64,000 nucleotides of DNA from Verrucomicrobiia bacterium (GTDB lineage: Bacteria > Verrucomicrobiota > Verrucomicrobiia > Limisphaerales > JADLHS01): NCBI GenBank assembly GCA_023953615.1, contig JAMLJH010000002.1, positions 1,506,375 to 1,570,374 of the forward strand. Direction: 5' to 3'. The translations under genes and the position numbers were made by a program. Below are positions 48,133-56,306 of the stretch, one piece after another. The notes under the pieces were generated by a model that saw nothing but the letters and a program-made list of their open reading frames with translations, made no database searches and was not told where the DNA came from. Position 1 is the first letter of the stretch. Each line of letters opens with the position of its first letter.

Positions 48133-49530
48133 TCACTGGCCCGCGTAGTAGGCGTCCACCTTGGCTTCAACGTCGCGGTAGGCCGTGTCCACCTTGTAAA
48201 TCTGCTTGAACTGTTCGATCGCCGCTTCCTTTTGGCCCATGCTTTCATAAACACCGCCGAGGTTGTAAATCAACTCCTTCTTCTCGTCGTCGAATCCCGG
48301 TTTTTCCTTGATCGCATCCTCCAACGCGCTGGCGGCCAGATCGTAGATTTTGCGCTTCGCAAAACATTGCGCGAGGTAGTTCATGGCGGCGATGCGCTTA
48401 TGCGGATTGCCCTGCGCCTTCTGGAATTCCTTCTGCGCTTCGCTGATTTTGCCCGCTTGAAAATAGAGCGCACCCAGTTCAAAACGGAAATTCAGGTCGG
48501 TTGGATACTTCTCCACGCGTCGTTGACATTCGCTTAATTGGAATTCCAATTTTTCCTGTTCGAGGCGTTTGGTGGCTTCGGCAAAGTCCGGCGCCAGCGG
48601 ATCCAACTGCTCGCGTTGCGCGTCCAATTGCTTCAACTTCACCTGCGCCACCGCCTGATCCAGGGCCGCGTCGTTTCCGGCCTCGGTCGCCTTCAATCTG
48701 GCATACCATTCCAGGGCGCGATCGAACTGTTTGCGTTGCGTGTGGAGTTCCGCCAGCGACCGCAACAACCGCGGGTTTTCCCCCTCCGTCTTGAGTCGCT
48801 GCTCATACTCGCGAATCAGGCGTTCATTTACGTCCTCGCTTTTGTGCGTGCGCTGTTCCTGTTCCAGGGATTGCGCCTCCGCTTCGTTGCGCAGCATTTG
48901 CCGGTACGAACTGCCCTCGGCTTCCGCCGCCTGGTAGCCGCCTTCGCGGAGCGTCCGCTTGGCTGAACAGTTCTTCAGCGCTTGATGCACGTCGGCGTCG
49001 GTGGGATAAGCGGCGCGCAAATCAATCAGCAATTTTTCGGCGACTTTGACCTGTCCGGTGCGCGTCAGGAAATCGGCCAGTTGAATCGTGATATCTTTAT
49101 CCTTTTGATTATGCTCCCACAAGATTTCGAGCGAGAGCAAGGCGGTCTGCGGCAAATCCAACGCCGCTGCGGCCTGCACAATGATTTTATGCGCCGTACC
49201 GTTGTTCGCATCGGCGTTCAACACCTGCTCAGCCAGCAGCATGGCTTCAACCGGATTGCTGCTCAGAGTGAGCTGGGCCTTGGCCAGCACTGGAGTCGCG
49301 CTGGCGCTGCTAAACATCTTCTTAAAAAAGCCGCCCCCCTTGGCGGCGGCTTTGCCCTGCTGCGCCTTGCGCAACGCCTTGCGGACTTCCACCACCTCGG
49401 GCGCGCGCGTCACCACATGCATCAGCAGCTCGATGGCGTAATCAAAGTTGTCACGGCCCAGCGCGTCCTGCGCCTTGGTGAATAACGGCCGAACCTCCCG
49501 CGGAATCTCGCTTAAACTTTTTTCAGGCAC
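48133..49530 (-). CDS. tetratricopeptide repeat protein, cytoplasmic
   Basis: The GTG at 49530 gives 465 residues (MPEKSLSEIPREVRPLFTKA); a TTG seven codons earlier is possible but weaker. There is no signal peptide. TPR helices run through most of the protein (AQDALGRDNFDYAIELLMHV near the start, FRFELGALYFQAGKISEAQK and IYNLGGVYESMGQKEAAIEQ near the end), with a charged coiled-coil-like stretch about 200-330 (AEAQSLEQEQRTHKSEDVNE). A GGGFFKKMFSSAS linker follows the first repeats. TPR proteins serve as scaffolds, and no partner is indicated. It stands alone between the glycan locus and the cys operon. Confidence 0.8.
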   Translation of the reverse strand: MPEKSLSEIPREVRPLFTKAQDALGRDNFDYAIELLMHVVTRAPEVVEVRKALRKAQQGKAAAKGGGFFKKMFSSASATPVLAKAQLTLSSNPVEAMLLAEQVLNADANNGTAHKIIVQAAAALDLPQTALLSLEILWEHNQKDKDITIQLADFLTRTGQVKVAEKLLIDLRAAYPTDADVHQALKNCSAKRTLREGGYQAAEAEGSSYRQMLRNEAEAQSLEQEQRTHKSEDVNERLIREYEQRLKTEGENPRLLRSLAELHTQRKQFDRALEWYARLKATEAGNDAALDQAVAQVKLKQLDAQREQLDPLAPDFAEATKRLEQEKLEFQLSECQRRVEKYPTDLNFRFELGALYFQAGKISEAQKEFQKAQGNPHKRIAAMNYLAQCFAKRKIYDLAASALEDAIKEKPGFDDEKKELIYNLGGVYESMGQKEAAIEQFKQIYKVDTAYRDVEAKVDAYYAGQ

Positions 49531-49655
49531 GATGCGGCAATGTAACCCCAATTTTTCGGGAAAAGCGAATTGAAATTACGGTCCGAAATAAAATAGACCA
49601 ATGCGGACGCAACTCACCGGAAGCGCGCCTCGCGCCGCCGCTGGTCTAAACCCGG

Positions 49656-51023
49656 TTAAATGGCGAAGTCGGTGTATTCGGGCTTGGCCGCTTCCGTGGG
49701 CGGGAACAACATACCGGCGCCCACGGTCAAATTGGTGCCCTGCTCAATCAAAATGAAGGCGCCAGTGGCACGATTGGTCGTGTAACCATCGAATACCAAC
49801 GGGCGAGCGGTTTTAACCCGAGCGACCCCGATGTCATTCATCCTTAGTTCTGTAGGACCGGACTCCAGATCAAAAGTGTTCATGTCATAACGCCCTTCCA
49901 ACTGCGGGATCAAAGCCAGCACGGTCTGGGAAGCGTGTTTGAGCAGGTACTTCTTCCCGGGCGTCAACGGTCGTTGGTGCATCCAGCAAATCCGCGCCTT
50001 CAGTTCCGTACTCAGTCCCGGCGAATTTTCCAAACCAACAATCATGTCGCCGCGGCTGATATCCAGGTCGTGTTCCAAACAGAGCGTGACCGACTGCGGG
50101 CAAAACGCCTCCGGGCGCGTGCCGTCATAAGTCCAGATTTCCCGCACGCGGGTTTTGATGCCGCTGGGCAACACCACCACCGATTGACCTTGCCGCACCA
50201 CCCCGCTGGCGATTTGCCCGCTCAATCCACGAAAGTCGTGCCAGCGCGGATCGCTGGGATCGTTGGGTCGGTTCACCCATTGCACCGGAAACCGCAGGAT
50301 TCCCAGATTCCAATCGCTGGCGATGTGGACCGTTTCCAGATGCGCAAGCAACGTGGGGCCGGGATACCACGGCATCCGCGTTGAACGCTCGACGACGTTA
50401 TCGCCATTGAGCGCGCTGATGGGAATGAATTTCACGTCACGGAAGGCGTTCAGCTTGGGCAGAAACCCTTCCACCTCGCGACGGATTTTTTGATAATGCG
50501 CCTCGCTCCAATCCACCAGGTCCATCTTGTTGATGGCGATGACCAGATGCGGAATCCCCAACAGCGCCGCAATGAACGTGTGCCGTCGGGTTTGTTCAAT
50601 AACGCCCTGACGCGCATCCACCAGCACGATGGAAAGATTGGCCGTGCTCGCACCCGTGACCATGTTGCGGGTGTATTGCACATGCCCCGGAGTATCGGCG
50701 ATGATGAATTTCCGCTGTTGCGTGGCGAAGTACCGATAGGCCACATCAATCGTAATCCCCTGCTCGCGTTCGGCGCGCAAGCCATCCGTGAGATTCGCCA
50801 GATTGATTTGCCCGCCACCGGTGAGGTCCACGGATTTTTCCAAGGCCGCGATTTGATCCTCCATCAGCGACTTGGAATCGTAGAGCAATCGCCCGATCAA
50901 GGTGGATTTGCCATCGTCCACGGAACCGCAGGTATTCAACCGCAACAGTTCAATGGGAGTCTGGGGAAGGGCATCACGCACGGATGCGGTTTCAGTTGGA
51001 GCTAAGGACACGGTGGTTTCCAT
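49656..51023 (-). CDS. cysN: sulfate adenylyltransferase large subunit (GTPase)
   Basis: CysN is the GTPase subunit of ATP sulfurylase; with CysD it makes adenylyl-sulfate from sulfate and ATP, the first step of sulfate assimilation. The 455-residue protein has the P-loop GSVDDGKS at 33-40, DTPGH at 110-114 and NKMD at 165-168, then EF-Tu-like beta-barrel domains. It ends without the fused APS kinase (CysC) domain seen in many bacteria. It is the last gene of the operon, 11 bases after cysD. Confidence 0.96.
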   Translation of the reverse strand: METTVSLAPTETASVRDALPQTPIELLRLNTCGSVDDGKSTLIGRLLYDSKSLMEDQIAALEKSVDLTGGGQINLANLTDGLRAEREQGITIDVAYRYFATQQRKFIIADTPGHVQYTRNMVTGASTANLSIVLVDARQGVIEQTRRHTFIAALLGIPHLVIAINKMDLVDWSEAHYQKIRREVEGFLPKLNAFRDVKFIPISALNGDNVVERSTRMPWYPGPTLLAHLETVHIASDWNLGILRFPVQWVNRPNDPSDPRWHDFRGLSGQIASGVVRQGQSVVVLPSGIKTRVREIWTYDGTRPEAFCPQSVTLCLEHDLDISRGDMIVGLENSPGLSTELKARICWMHQRPLTPGKKYLLKHASQTVLALIPQLEGRYDMNTFDLESGPTELRMNDIGVARVKTARPLVFDGYTTNRATGAFILIEQGTNLTVGAGMLFPPTEAAKPEYTDFAI

Positions 51024-51034
51024 GAGTTCAAATG

Positions 51035-51970
51035 CTAAAAATATCCCGCCTTCTTGCGGTCTTCCATGGCGGCTTCACTGCATTTATCGTCCGCCCGATT
51101 CCCCCGCTCCGTCACGCGCGCCGCTGCCACCTCGGCGATGATATCCTCCACACTGTCGGCGGGAGATTCAATCATGCCCGTGCTGATCATGTCGCCAATC
51201 GTGCGCACACGGCAAATGAGCTTTTGAATGGGTTCGGCGGGTTTCGGGCGCGCGCCTTGATACGGATCCGCGGCGCCATTGGTCCGGGGCGGCGGGACGG
51301 GCACCCACTGGTTATTGCGGCGCACCACTTCCCGTTCGTGACTGAAATAAATGCTCGGCACGGCCAGCTTTTCGCGCTGGATGTATTGCCAGACGTCCAT
51401 CTCGGTCCAGTTGGACAACGGAAACACCCGCATGTTCTCTCCCGGATTTACGCGGGCGTTGTAAAGCTGCCAAAGCTCCGGTCGCTGCGCTTTCGGGTCC
51501 CATTGCCCGAAGCTGTCGCGAAAACTGAAGAACCGTTCTTTCGCGCGCGCCTTTTCTTCATCACGCCGCGCCCCGCCGATCGCGCAATCGAATTGAAACT
51601 CCTCGATGGCCCCGAGCAGGACGGGAATCTGCAGTTTGTTACGGCTGATCTCGCCGGGCACCGGATGCGCCTGCCCGTTGGCAATGGCGGCCTCCACCGT
51701 GCGCACAATCAACTTCGCGCCGAGCTCGCGCGCGCGTTGATCGCGAAATTGAATCAACTCGGGAAACTCGTGCCCCGTTTCCACGTTCAACAGCGGCATG
51801 GGAATATCCGCCGGACGAAACGCCTTCTCCGCAAGCCGCAGAAGGCAGATCGAATCCTTCCCGCCTGAGAACAGCAACGTCGGGCGCTCAAATTCACCGG
51901 CCACTTCGCGGAGGATGTGAATCGCTTCCGTTTCCAGATATTGCAAATGATCCAGTCTATACGAACTCAT
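51035..51970 (-). CDS. cysD: sulfate adenylyltransferase small subunit
   Basis: CysD is the catalytic subunit of ATP sulfurylase and belongs to the PP-loop ATP pyrophosphatase superfamily. The 311-residue length is typical. The PP-loop motif SGGKDS is at 35-40, with the family stretches FPLSNWTEMDVWQYI and PSIYFSHEREVVRR, and the conserved C-terminus KCSEAAMEDRKKAGYF. It precedes cysN by 11 bases and follows cysH by 146 bases, a spacer that contains a hairpin. Confidence 0.97.
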   Translation of the reverse strand: MSSYRLDHLQYLETEAIHILREVAGEFERPTLLFSGGKDSICLLRLAEKAFRPADIPMPLLNVETGHEFPELIQFRDQRARELGAKLIVRTVEAAIANGQAHPVPGEISRNKLQIPVLLGAIEEFQFDCAIGGARRDEEKARAKERFFSFRDSFGQWDPKAQRPELWQLYNARVNPGENMRVFPLSNWTEMDVWQYIQREKLAVPSIYFSHEREVVRRNNQWVPVPPPRTNGAADPYQGARPKPAEPIQKLICRVRTIGDMISTGMIESPADSVEDIIAEVAAARVTERGNRADDKCSEAAMEDRKKAGYF

Positions 51971-52025
51971 GAAAAGCCTGCTGGCGTTGGGTGTTTAATC
52001 AACCGTTGGTCTGGCTGGCGCGCTT

Positions 52026-52046
52026 CCGCTTCAATCGGTGAAGCGG
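52026..52046 (-). other. hairpin in the cysH-cysD spacer
   Basis: CCGCTTCA (52026-52033) and TGAAGCGG (52039-52046) form a perfect 8-base-pair stem with a 5-base loop. There is no T-run, so it is not a standard terminator. It may stabilise or separate the mRNA segments for cysIH and cysDN. Confidence 0.4.
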
Positions 52047-52116
52047 AGGCCAACGCGGAACGAGCCAATCCGTCGGGTCAGTTTTATCAAAAGCGATAAG
52101 CCTCCGCAAACCCGGC

Positions 52117-52782
52117 TCAAGCGGCGGCTGCCGCCCGGCCTCCCCACGCGGCATGTAATCCGCACTCGCGTTTCTCGTCGGCCTTGGCGGGATCGAAATA
52201 ATCCCATTCGTTGGGCAAATCGTGTTCTCGGAGATAATTTTCCATGTCGGTATCGTTCCAATAAAATACGGGATTCACCTTGACGGTGTTGAAGTTTTGA
52301 TCCGCCACGACGATATCCAATTCCGCCCGGTGCGGATTCTGCACGCGCCGCAACGCAGTGAACCAGAGACGCGGCGACAACTCCTGCATGCCGCGCCGGA
52401 ACGGTTCGAGCTTCATGACCGCGCTGAAATCCTTGAGCCGATCCTCGTTCTCGAGCGCCGGTTCGGGCGCACCGCCGTAAAGGGCGTTGTAGTGCGCCGC
52501 CGTCATTTTGGGCACGTAAGCTTTCAAGTTTAACTTGAGGCGCCGTTGCAAGGTTTCGGCATAACGATAGGTCGCCAGCCGATTGTAACCGTGATCCGCC
52601 CAAAGCACCGGAATGTCGGGTTGAATCCGCGTAATCAGATGCAATAACACCGCTTCGTAGGGACGGAAATTCGTCGAGACAATCGCGCGACCGCCCGCCT
52701 GGCCAATGGCCCAGCGGATAATTTCAGCGGGAGATTTACCGCGTAATTCGGCGTTGGCCGTTTCAATTTGAATGGCAGTCAT
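52117..52782 (-). CDS. cysH: phosphoadenylyl-sulfate reductase family protein
   Basis: CysH reduces activated sulfate (PAPS or APS) to sulfite with thioredoxin. The ATG at 52782 gives 221 residues. It has the family's AIVSTNFRPYEAVLLHLI in place of the PP-loop, ADHGYNRLATYRYAE, and the catalytic Cys207 in RECGLHAAWGG. This is the only cysteine in the protein, so the paired cysteines that hold the 4Fe-4S cluster in APS reductases are absent. That favours the PAPS type, which needs an APS kinase; none is seen in the window. The normal SSG.. fingerprint is replaced by STNF, a difference to note. It starts 4 bases after the cysI stop. Confidence 0.9.
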   Translation of the reverse strand: MTAIQIETANAELRGKSPAEIIRWAIGQAGGRAIVSTNFRPYEAVLLHLITRIQPDIPVLWADHGYNRLATYRYAETLQRRLKLNLKAYVPKMTAAHYNALYGGAPEPALENEDRLKDFSAVMKLEPFRRGMQELSPRLWFTALRRVQNPHRAELDIVVADQNFNTVKVNPVFYWNDTDMENYLREHDLPNEWDYFDPAKADEKRECGLHAAWGGRAAAAA

Positions 52783-52786
52783 AATT

Positions 52787-54460
52787 TTAATTTGTAACGG
52801 CGGCTTCCGTCCAGAGTGCGCGATCGCACCAATCGCCAAACCGCTCGTCGGAATTTCGCTCGGTGGCAAAGCGCGCAAACAAAGGTCGCAACTCCGCTTC
52901 CAGATCCACGTCCTTGACCACGTCTTTCCAGAGACGATTCAAGCGCGTTCCAGCGGCATTACCGCCCAACCAAACCTGATATCGGCCCGGTCCTTTCCCC
53001 ACAAAGGCGATCTCCGCCATGTAGGGCCGGGCGCAGCCGTTCGGGCAACCCGTGGAGCGAATGATGATTTCCTCATTGCCCAAACCGAGGTCGTCGCAAA
53101 TCTTTTCGATTCGGTCAATGACGCCGGGCAACATCCGTTCGGATTCGGCCAAGGCCAATCCGCAGGTGGGCAATGCGGGGCACGCCAGCGCGGTGGAGCG
53201 CAACAATGAGGCCTGGCGCTCCGTCTTGAGTCCCGCCGCCTGAAGCAAACGGGTGATGGCGACTTTATCTTCGTCGCTGGCATTGACGAGAATCACGTTC
53301 TGATTGGGAGTGATGCGGAATTCCAGATTTGGAAATTGCTCGGCCACCTGACGTAAAGCCGTTTTTTGCGCGTCTTTAACCCGCCCCATGTCAACATAGA
53401 CTCCCAAAAACCATTTCCCATCCACGGCCTGACGCCAGCCGAGCAAATCCGTGCTGCTCGTAAACTTGTAAGGCCGGGGCGGCGCCAACAAGGTATCGGC
53501 GCGCTGATTCACTTCGTTCCGCGCCCACGCCGCGCCACGCTCCGCGATGACGTATTTCAACCGGGCGTGCCGACGATCCACGCGATCACCAAAATCGCGA
53601 TGAATGGTCAGCACCGCTTTGGCGACGCTCACCACTTTGTCCGGAGTGATGAAGCCGATCACATCGGCGATGCGCGGGTAAGTCGCCACGTTTCCGTGGC
53701 TCCGCCCCATGCTGCCGCCCACACAGACGTTGTAACCGACGAGGCGATCGTTCTCGACAATGGCGATAAAGCCCAGGCAGTTGGTGAGAATGTCCACATC
53801 GTTCACGGGCGGCACCACGAAAGCCACTTTGAACTTCCGCGGCAAATAGGCCTTGCCGTAGAGCGGGTCCTCGAAGTCCTTGTTCTCCGGCGCTTCGTTG
53901 TCCAACTGCACGCCATCAATCCAGATCGAGTGATACGCCTTGGTGCGTGGCGCGAGCGCGCGGACGACCTCATGCGCATCAGCATAAACTTGATCGCGCG
54001 CCTGGGTGTAGGCTGGCGTAGGCGGCGCCATCACGTTGCGCGTGATGTCACCGCAAGCCGACAACGTGGAGAGCAGTGATTCGTTGATCCGCTTGATCAA
54101 CGGACGCAAATTGGATTTCACCACACCATGAAACTGGATGCTTTGGCGCGTGGTCAGCCGCAAGGTGTTGTTGCCGTACTGGGTGGCCAACTCATCGAAT
54201 ACCGTCCACTGTTTCGCCGTCAGGACGCCACCCGGAATCCGTCCCCGCACCATCATGATGTATTTCTTTCCGGTTTTGCGCAGATCGCGATCATCCTGCT
54301 GATAGGACCCGTGAAATTTTAGATACTGGATATCCTCGGCTGAAAAATGATCCACCGAATCATCAGCGATGGTTGCGTAAATGTTACCCGATAAAGTAGG
54401 GATTGAAGATTTAAGCTCTTCATTGTGGCTCACTTTTTTCTCAGTCGCTATCGTCGTCAT
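52787..54460 (-). CDS. cysI: sulfite reductase hemoprotein (nitrite/sulfite reductase family)
   Basis: CysI reduces sulfite to sulfide at a siroheme coupled to a 4Fe-4S cluster. From the ATG at 54460 it has 557 residues, near the E. coli length. Cluster and siroheme ligands are Cys427 and Cys433 (CPALPTC), and Cys472 and Cys476 (CPNGC). Other family stretches are LRLTTRQSIQFHGVVK and NVCVGGSMGRSHGN. No cysJ flavoprotein is next to it, so electrons may come from ferredoxin or a distant CysJ. An earlier in-frame start exists, but the ATG at 54460 matches the family and lies 16 bases after the -10 box. Confidence 0.95.
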   Translation of the reverse strand: MTTIATEKKVSHNEELKSSIPTLSGNIYATIADDSVDHFSAEDIQYLKFHGSYQQDDRDLRKTGKKYIMMVRGRIPGGVLTAKQWTVFDELATQYGNNTLRLTTRQSIQFHGVVKSNLRPLIKRINESLLSTLSACGDITRNVMAPPTPAYTQARDQVYADAHEVVRALAPRTKAYHSIWIDGVQLDNEAPENKDFEDPLYGKAYLPRKFKVAFVVPPVNDVDILTNCLGFIAIVENDRLVGYNVCVGGSMGRSHGNVATYPRIADVIGFITPDKVVSVAKAVLTIHRDFGDRVDRRHARLKYVIAERGAAWARNEVNQRADTLLAPPRPYKFTSSTDLLGWRQAVDGKWFLGVYVDMGRVKDAQKTALRQVAEQFPNLEFRITPNQNVILVNASDEDKVAITRLLQAAGLKTERQASLLRSTALACPALPTCGLALAESERMLPGVIDRIEKICDDLGLGNEEIIIRSTGCPNGCARPYMAEIAFVGKGPGRYQVWLGGNAAGTRLNRLWKDVVKDVDLEAELRPLFARFATERNSDERFGDWCDRALWTEAAVTN

Positions 54461-54476
54461 ATCGTTATGTGTGGAT

Positions 54477-54514
54477 ATTATGGTAAAATAATAACTTGTC
54501 CACAAAAAAGTTAT
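54477..54514 (-). promoter_or_regulatory. cys operon promoter with overlapping operator-like dyad
   Basis: On the minus strand TTGTGG (54500-54505), 17 bases and CATAAT (54477-54482) form a good sigma-70 promoter, with the cysI ATG 16 bases below the -10 box. The -35 box lies inside a perfect inverted repeat: ATAACTT (54491-54497) and AAGTTAT (54508-54514) with a 10-base spacer. A repressor bound there would block polymerase. No regulator gene lies next to it. Confidence 0.6.
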
Positions 54515-54913
54515 CTATCTTGATGAATTTACTAGGGATTCAGTTTTAAACAATATCATTTTGAAGCAAATGAATTCGACTGTATCGCGGTTCTATGCCC
54601 TTTTTTAAGTCATCGTTCGAAAGGTTTTCAGAACAGATCTGAGGTGGTTAAGCGAATGATAATGTTTTGGTTAAACTCCAACGCGCAGTAAGCATGCGCC
54701 TCGAACACGACTGAAATTGAACACCATACCCGACCGCGTGCGACCCCATTCCCATCTGACTGTTGAGTTCACCGGATTCCGTTTGCTCTCACGCCAAGCG
54801 TAAGGCTTCGGTTGTGGAGTGAACCGTTTCGGCTCTCTGCGAACGGCTTGCCTGTCTGTCGTCCCTGCCGTAAAACATTCCCGTTGCGCGCGGCCTTCAC
54901 TGAACTTCTGATC
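54515..54913. other. AT-rich upstream region of the cys operon and clcA-like gene
   Basis: The part to about 54680 is clearly richer in A and T than its surroundings and contains no credible gene. The part from about 54690 to 54913 is GC-rich again, with no gene recognised; open frames there are antisense or upstream extensions. No tRNA or riboswitch was recognised. Confidence 0.4.
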
Positions 54914-56221
54914 ATGCTCGCCACTGTGTTGCAGTGGCTTCTGCTGGCCACGCTCACGGGCGTGATGGTCGGAAGCGGCGTCAGCCTGTTTCTCATCGCG
55001 CTGTTCGCGTTCACGGATGCGACTGCCGGGGTGCCGTTGTGGTGGCAAATGGTGCTGTTACCCGCCGCCGGTTTGGCCAATGGACTTTTGCTGTATTACG
55101 GCTATCGCCTGAATAAAACCCCACTTCAGGACAGCATCATCACCGCCTTCCACGAGCAGGAAGGGCGCATGCCGCTCAAAACCATGTTGATCAAACCCGT
55201 GGCCGCCTTGCTGACCCTGGCGTCCGGCGGTTCAGCGGGAAAGGAGGGGCCGTGTTCACACATCGGCGCAAGCTTGGGCGCCGGGTTGGGACAACTGCTC
55301 AATCTCAATTCCGAACTGCAAAAGCGATTAGTCGCATGTGGTGTGAGTGCCGGTTTCGCCAGTGTGTTCGGCACGCCCATTGCCGGGGCGATTTACGGAG
55401 TCGAAGTACTGGCCATCGGTCGCGTGCGAACGGATTTTCTGCTTCCGGCCATCATCGGCGGCGTGACGGCTTATCAAACGAGCAAGTTCTGGGGCGTGCC
55501 CTACGAATACTATCAACTCCCCTTCCTCTCGACATTTTCGGAATGGGGGTTCATCAAGACGATAATTATCGGCATCATTTGCGGACTGGCCGCCCGGGTG
55601 TATGTCGGCAGTTTTCACCTCATCCGCGACGCCTTCGAGCGCTTGCGCACCACGTTCAAACTTTGGCCGCCCGCTCTGCCGCTGATCGGTGGTGGATTGT
55701 TGTCGTTGCTGATCTTGGTCATCCCGACGGATTATCTCGGACTGTCGCTGCCTTTGATGGACTCCGCGCTGCGCGGTGAACCTGCACCATACCTGGGTTT
55801 CCTGTGGAAAAGCCTGCTCGTCGCCATCACGCTCGGCTCTGGATTTTACGGAGGCGTGGTGACGCCGCAATTTGTGATTGGCGCGGTCACTGGGAACGCC
55901 TTCGGACATTTGCTGGGCATCAATCCGGCACTGGGCGCGGCGGCGGGACTGGTGGCAGTAGTCGCTTCCGCTTCCAACACACCCATCGCCGCCATTCTGC
56001 TTGGCGTTGAATTATTCGGCGGCAACGGACTGTGGTATGTCGCCGGAGCCGCCATCAGCGCTTACCTGCTGATCGGCCATCGCAGCATCTATCCGGACCA
56101 ACCACTCGCGTATCCCAAATCATCGTGGATTCGGATGCGGCCCGAAATGCCCGTTGGCCAAGGCAAAGTGCGCCTCTCCTACGGTTTACTGAAATGGTGG
56201 AACCAGCGCTTTCGCCGCTAA
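54914..56221 (+). CDS. CLC-family chloride channel/antiporter
   Basis: The ATG at 54914 gives 435 residues, typical for bacterial ClcA-like proteins, which exchange chloride (or fluoride) and protons across the inner membrane. The frame is open upstream from a TTG, but that part has no family similarity. Conserved segments are SGGSAGKEGPCSHIGASLGA (the GSGxP/GREGP region), FGTPIAGAIYGVEVL, and GSGFYGGVVTPQFVIGAVTG (the GxFxP region, with Gly-Val in place of Phe). About 10 hydrophobic segments are present. The usual gating glutamate in the GKEGP motif is present. The gene stands alone on the plus strand, divergent from the cys operon. Confidence 0.9.
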   Translation: MLATVLQWLLLATLTGVMVGSGVSLFLIALFAFTDATAGVPLWWQMVLLPAAGLANGLLLYYGYRLNKTPLQDSIITAFHEQEGRMPLKTMLIKPVAALLTLASGGSAGKEGPCSHIGASLGAGLGQLLNLNSELQKRLVACGVSAGFASVFGTPIAGAIYGVEVLAIGRVRTDFLLPAIIGGVTAYQTSKFWGVPYEYYQLPFLSTFSEWGFIKTIIIGIICGLAARVYVGSFHLIRDAFERLRTTFKLWPPALPLIGGGLLSLLILVIPTDYLGLSLPLMDSALRGEPAPYLGFLWKSLLVAITLGSGFYGGVVTPQFVIGAVTGNAFGHLLGINPALGAAAGLVAVVASASNTPIAAILLGVELFGGNGLWYVAGAAISAYLLIGHRSIYPDQPLAYPKSSWIRMRPEMPVGQGKVRLSYGLLKWWNQRFRR

Positions 56222-56306
56222 CCTCGTCGCACTCTTAATCCCGGGCGGCGCGCTTAATTTGAGGTTTCGCTCCGTGACGCTTCCGCGTAGCCTACCGACC
56301 AAATTC

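Noticed and set aside
49590-49648. AGACCA..TGGTCT pairing downstream of cysN considered as a terminator
   Set aside because: The loop is over 40 bases and no T-run follows.
54671-55048. 125-codon open frame on the minus strand upstream of the channel gene
   Set aside because: It is largely antisense to the CLC gene's start region and has low-complexity charged composition without a motif.
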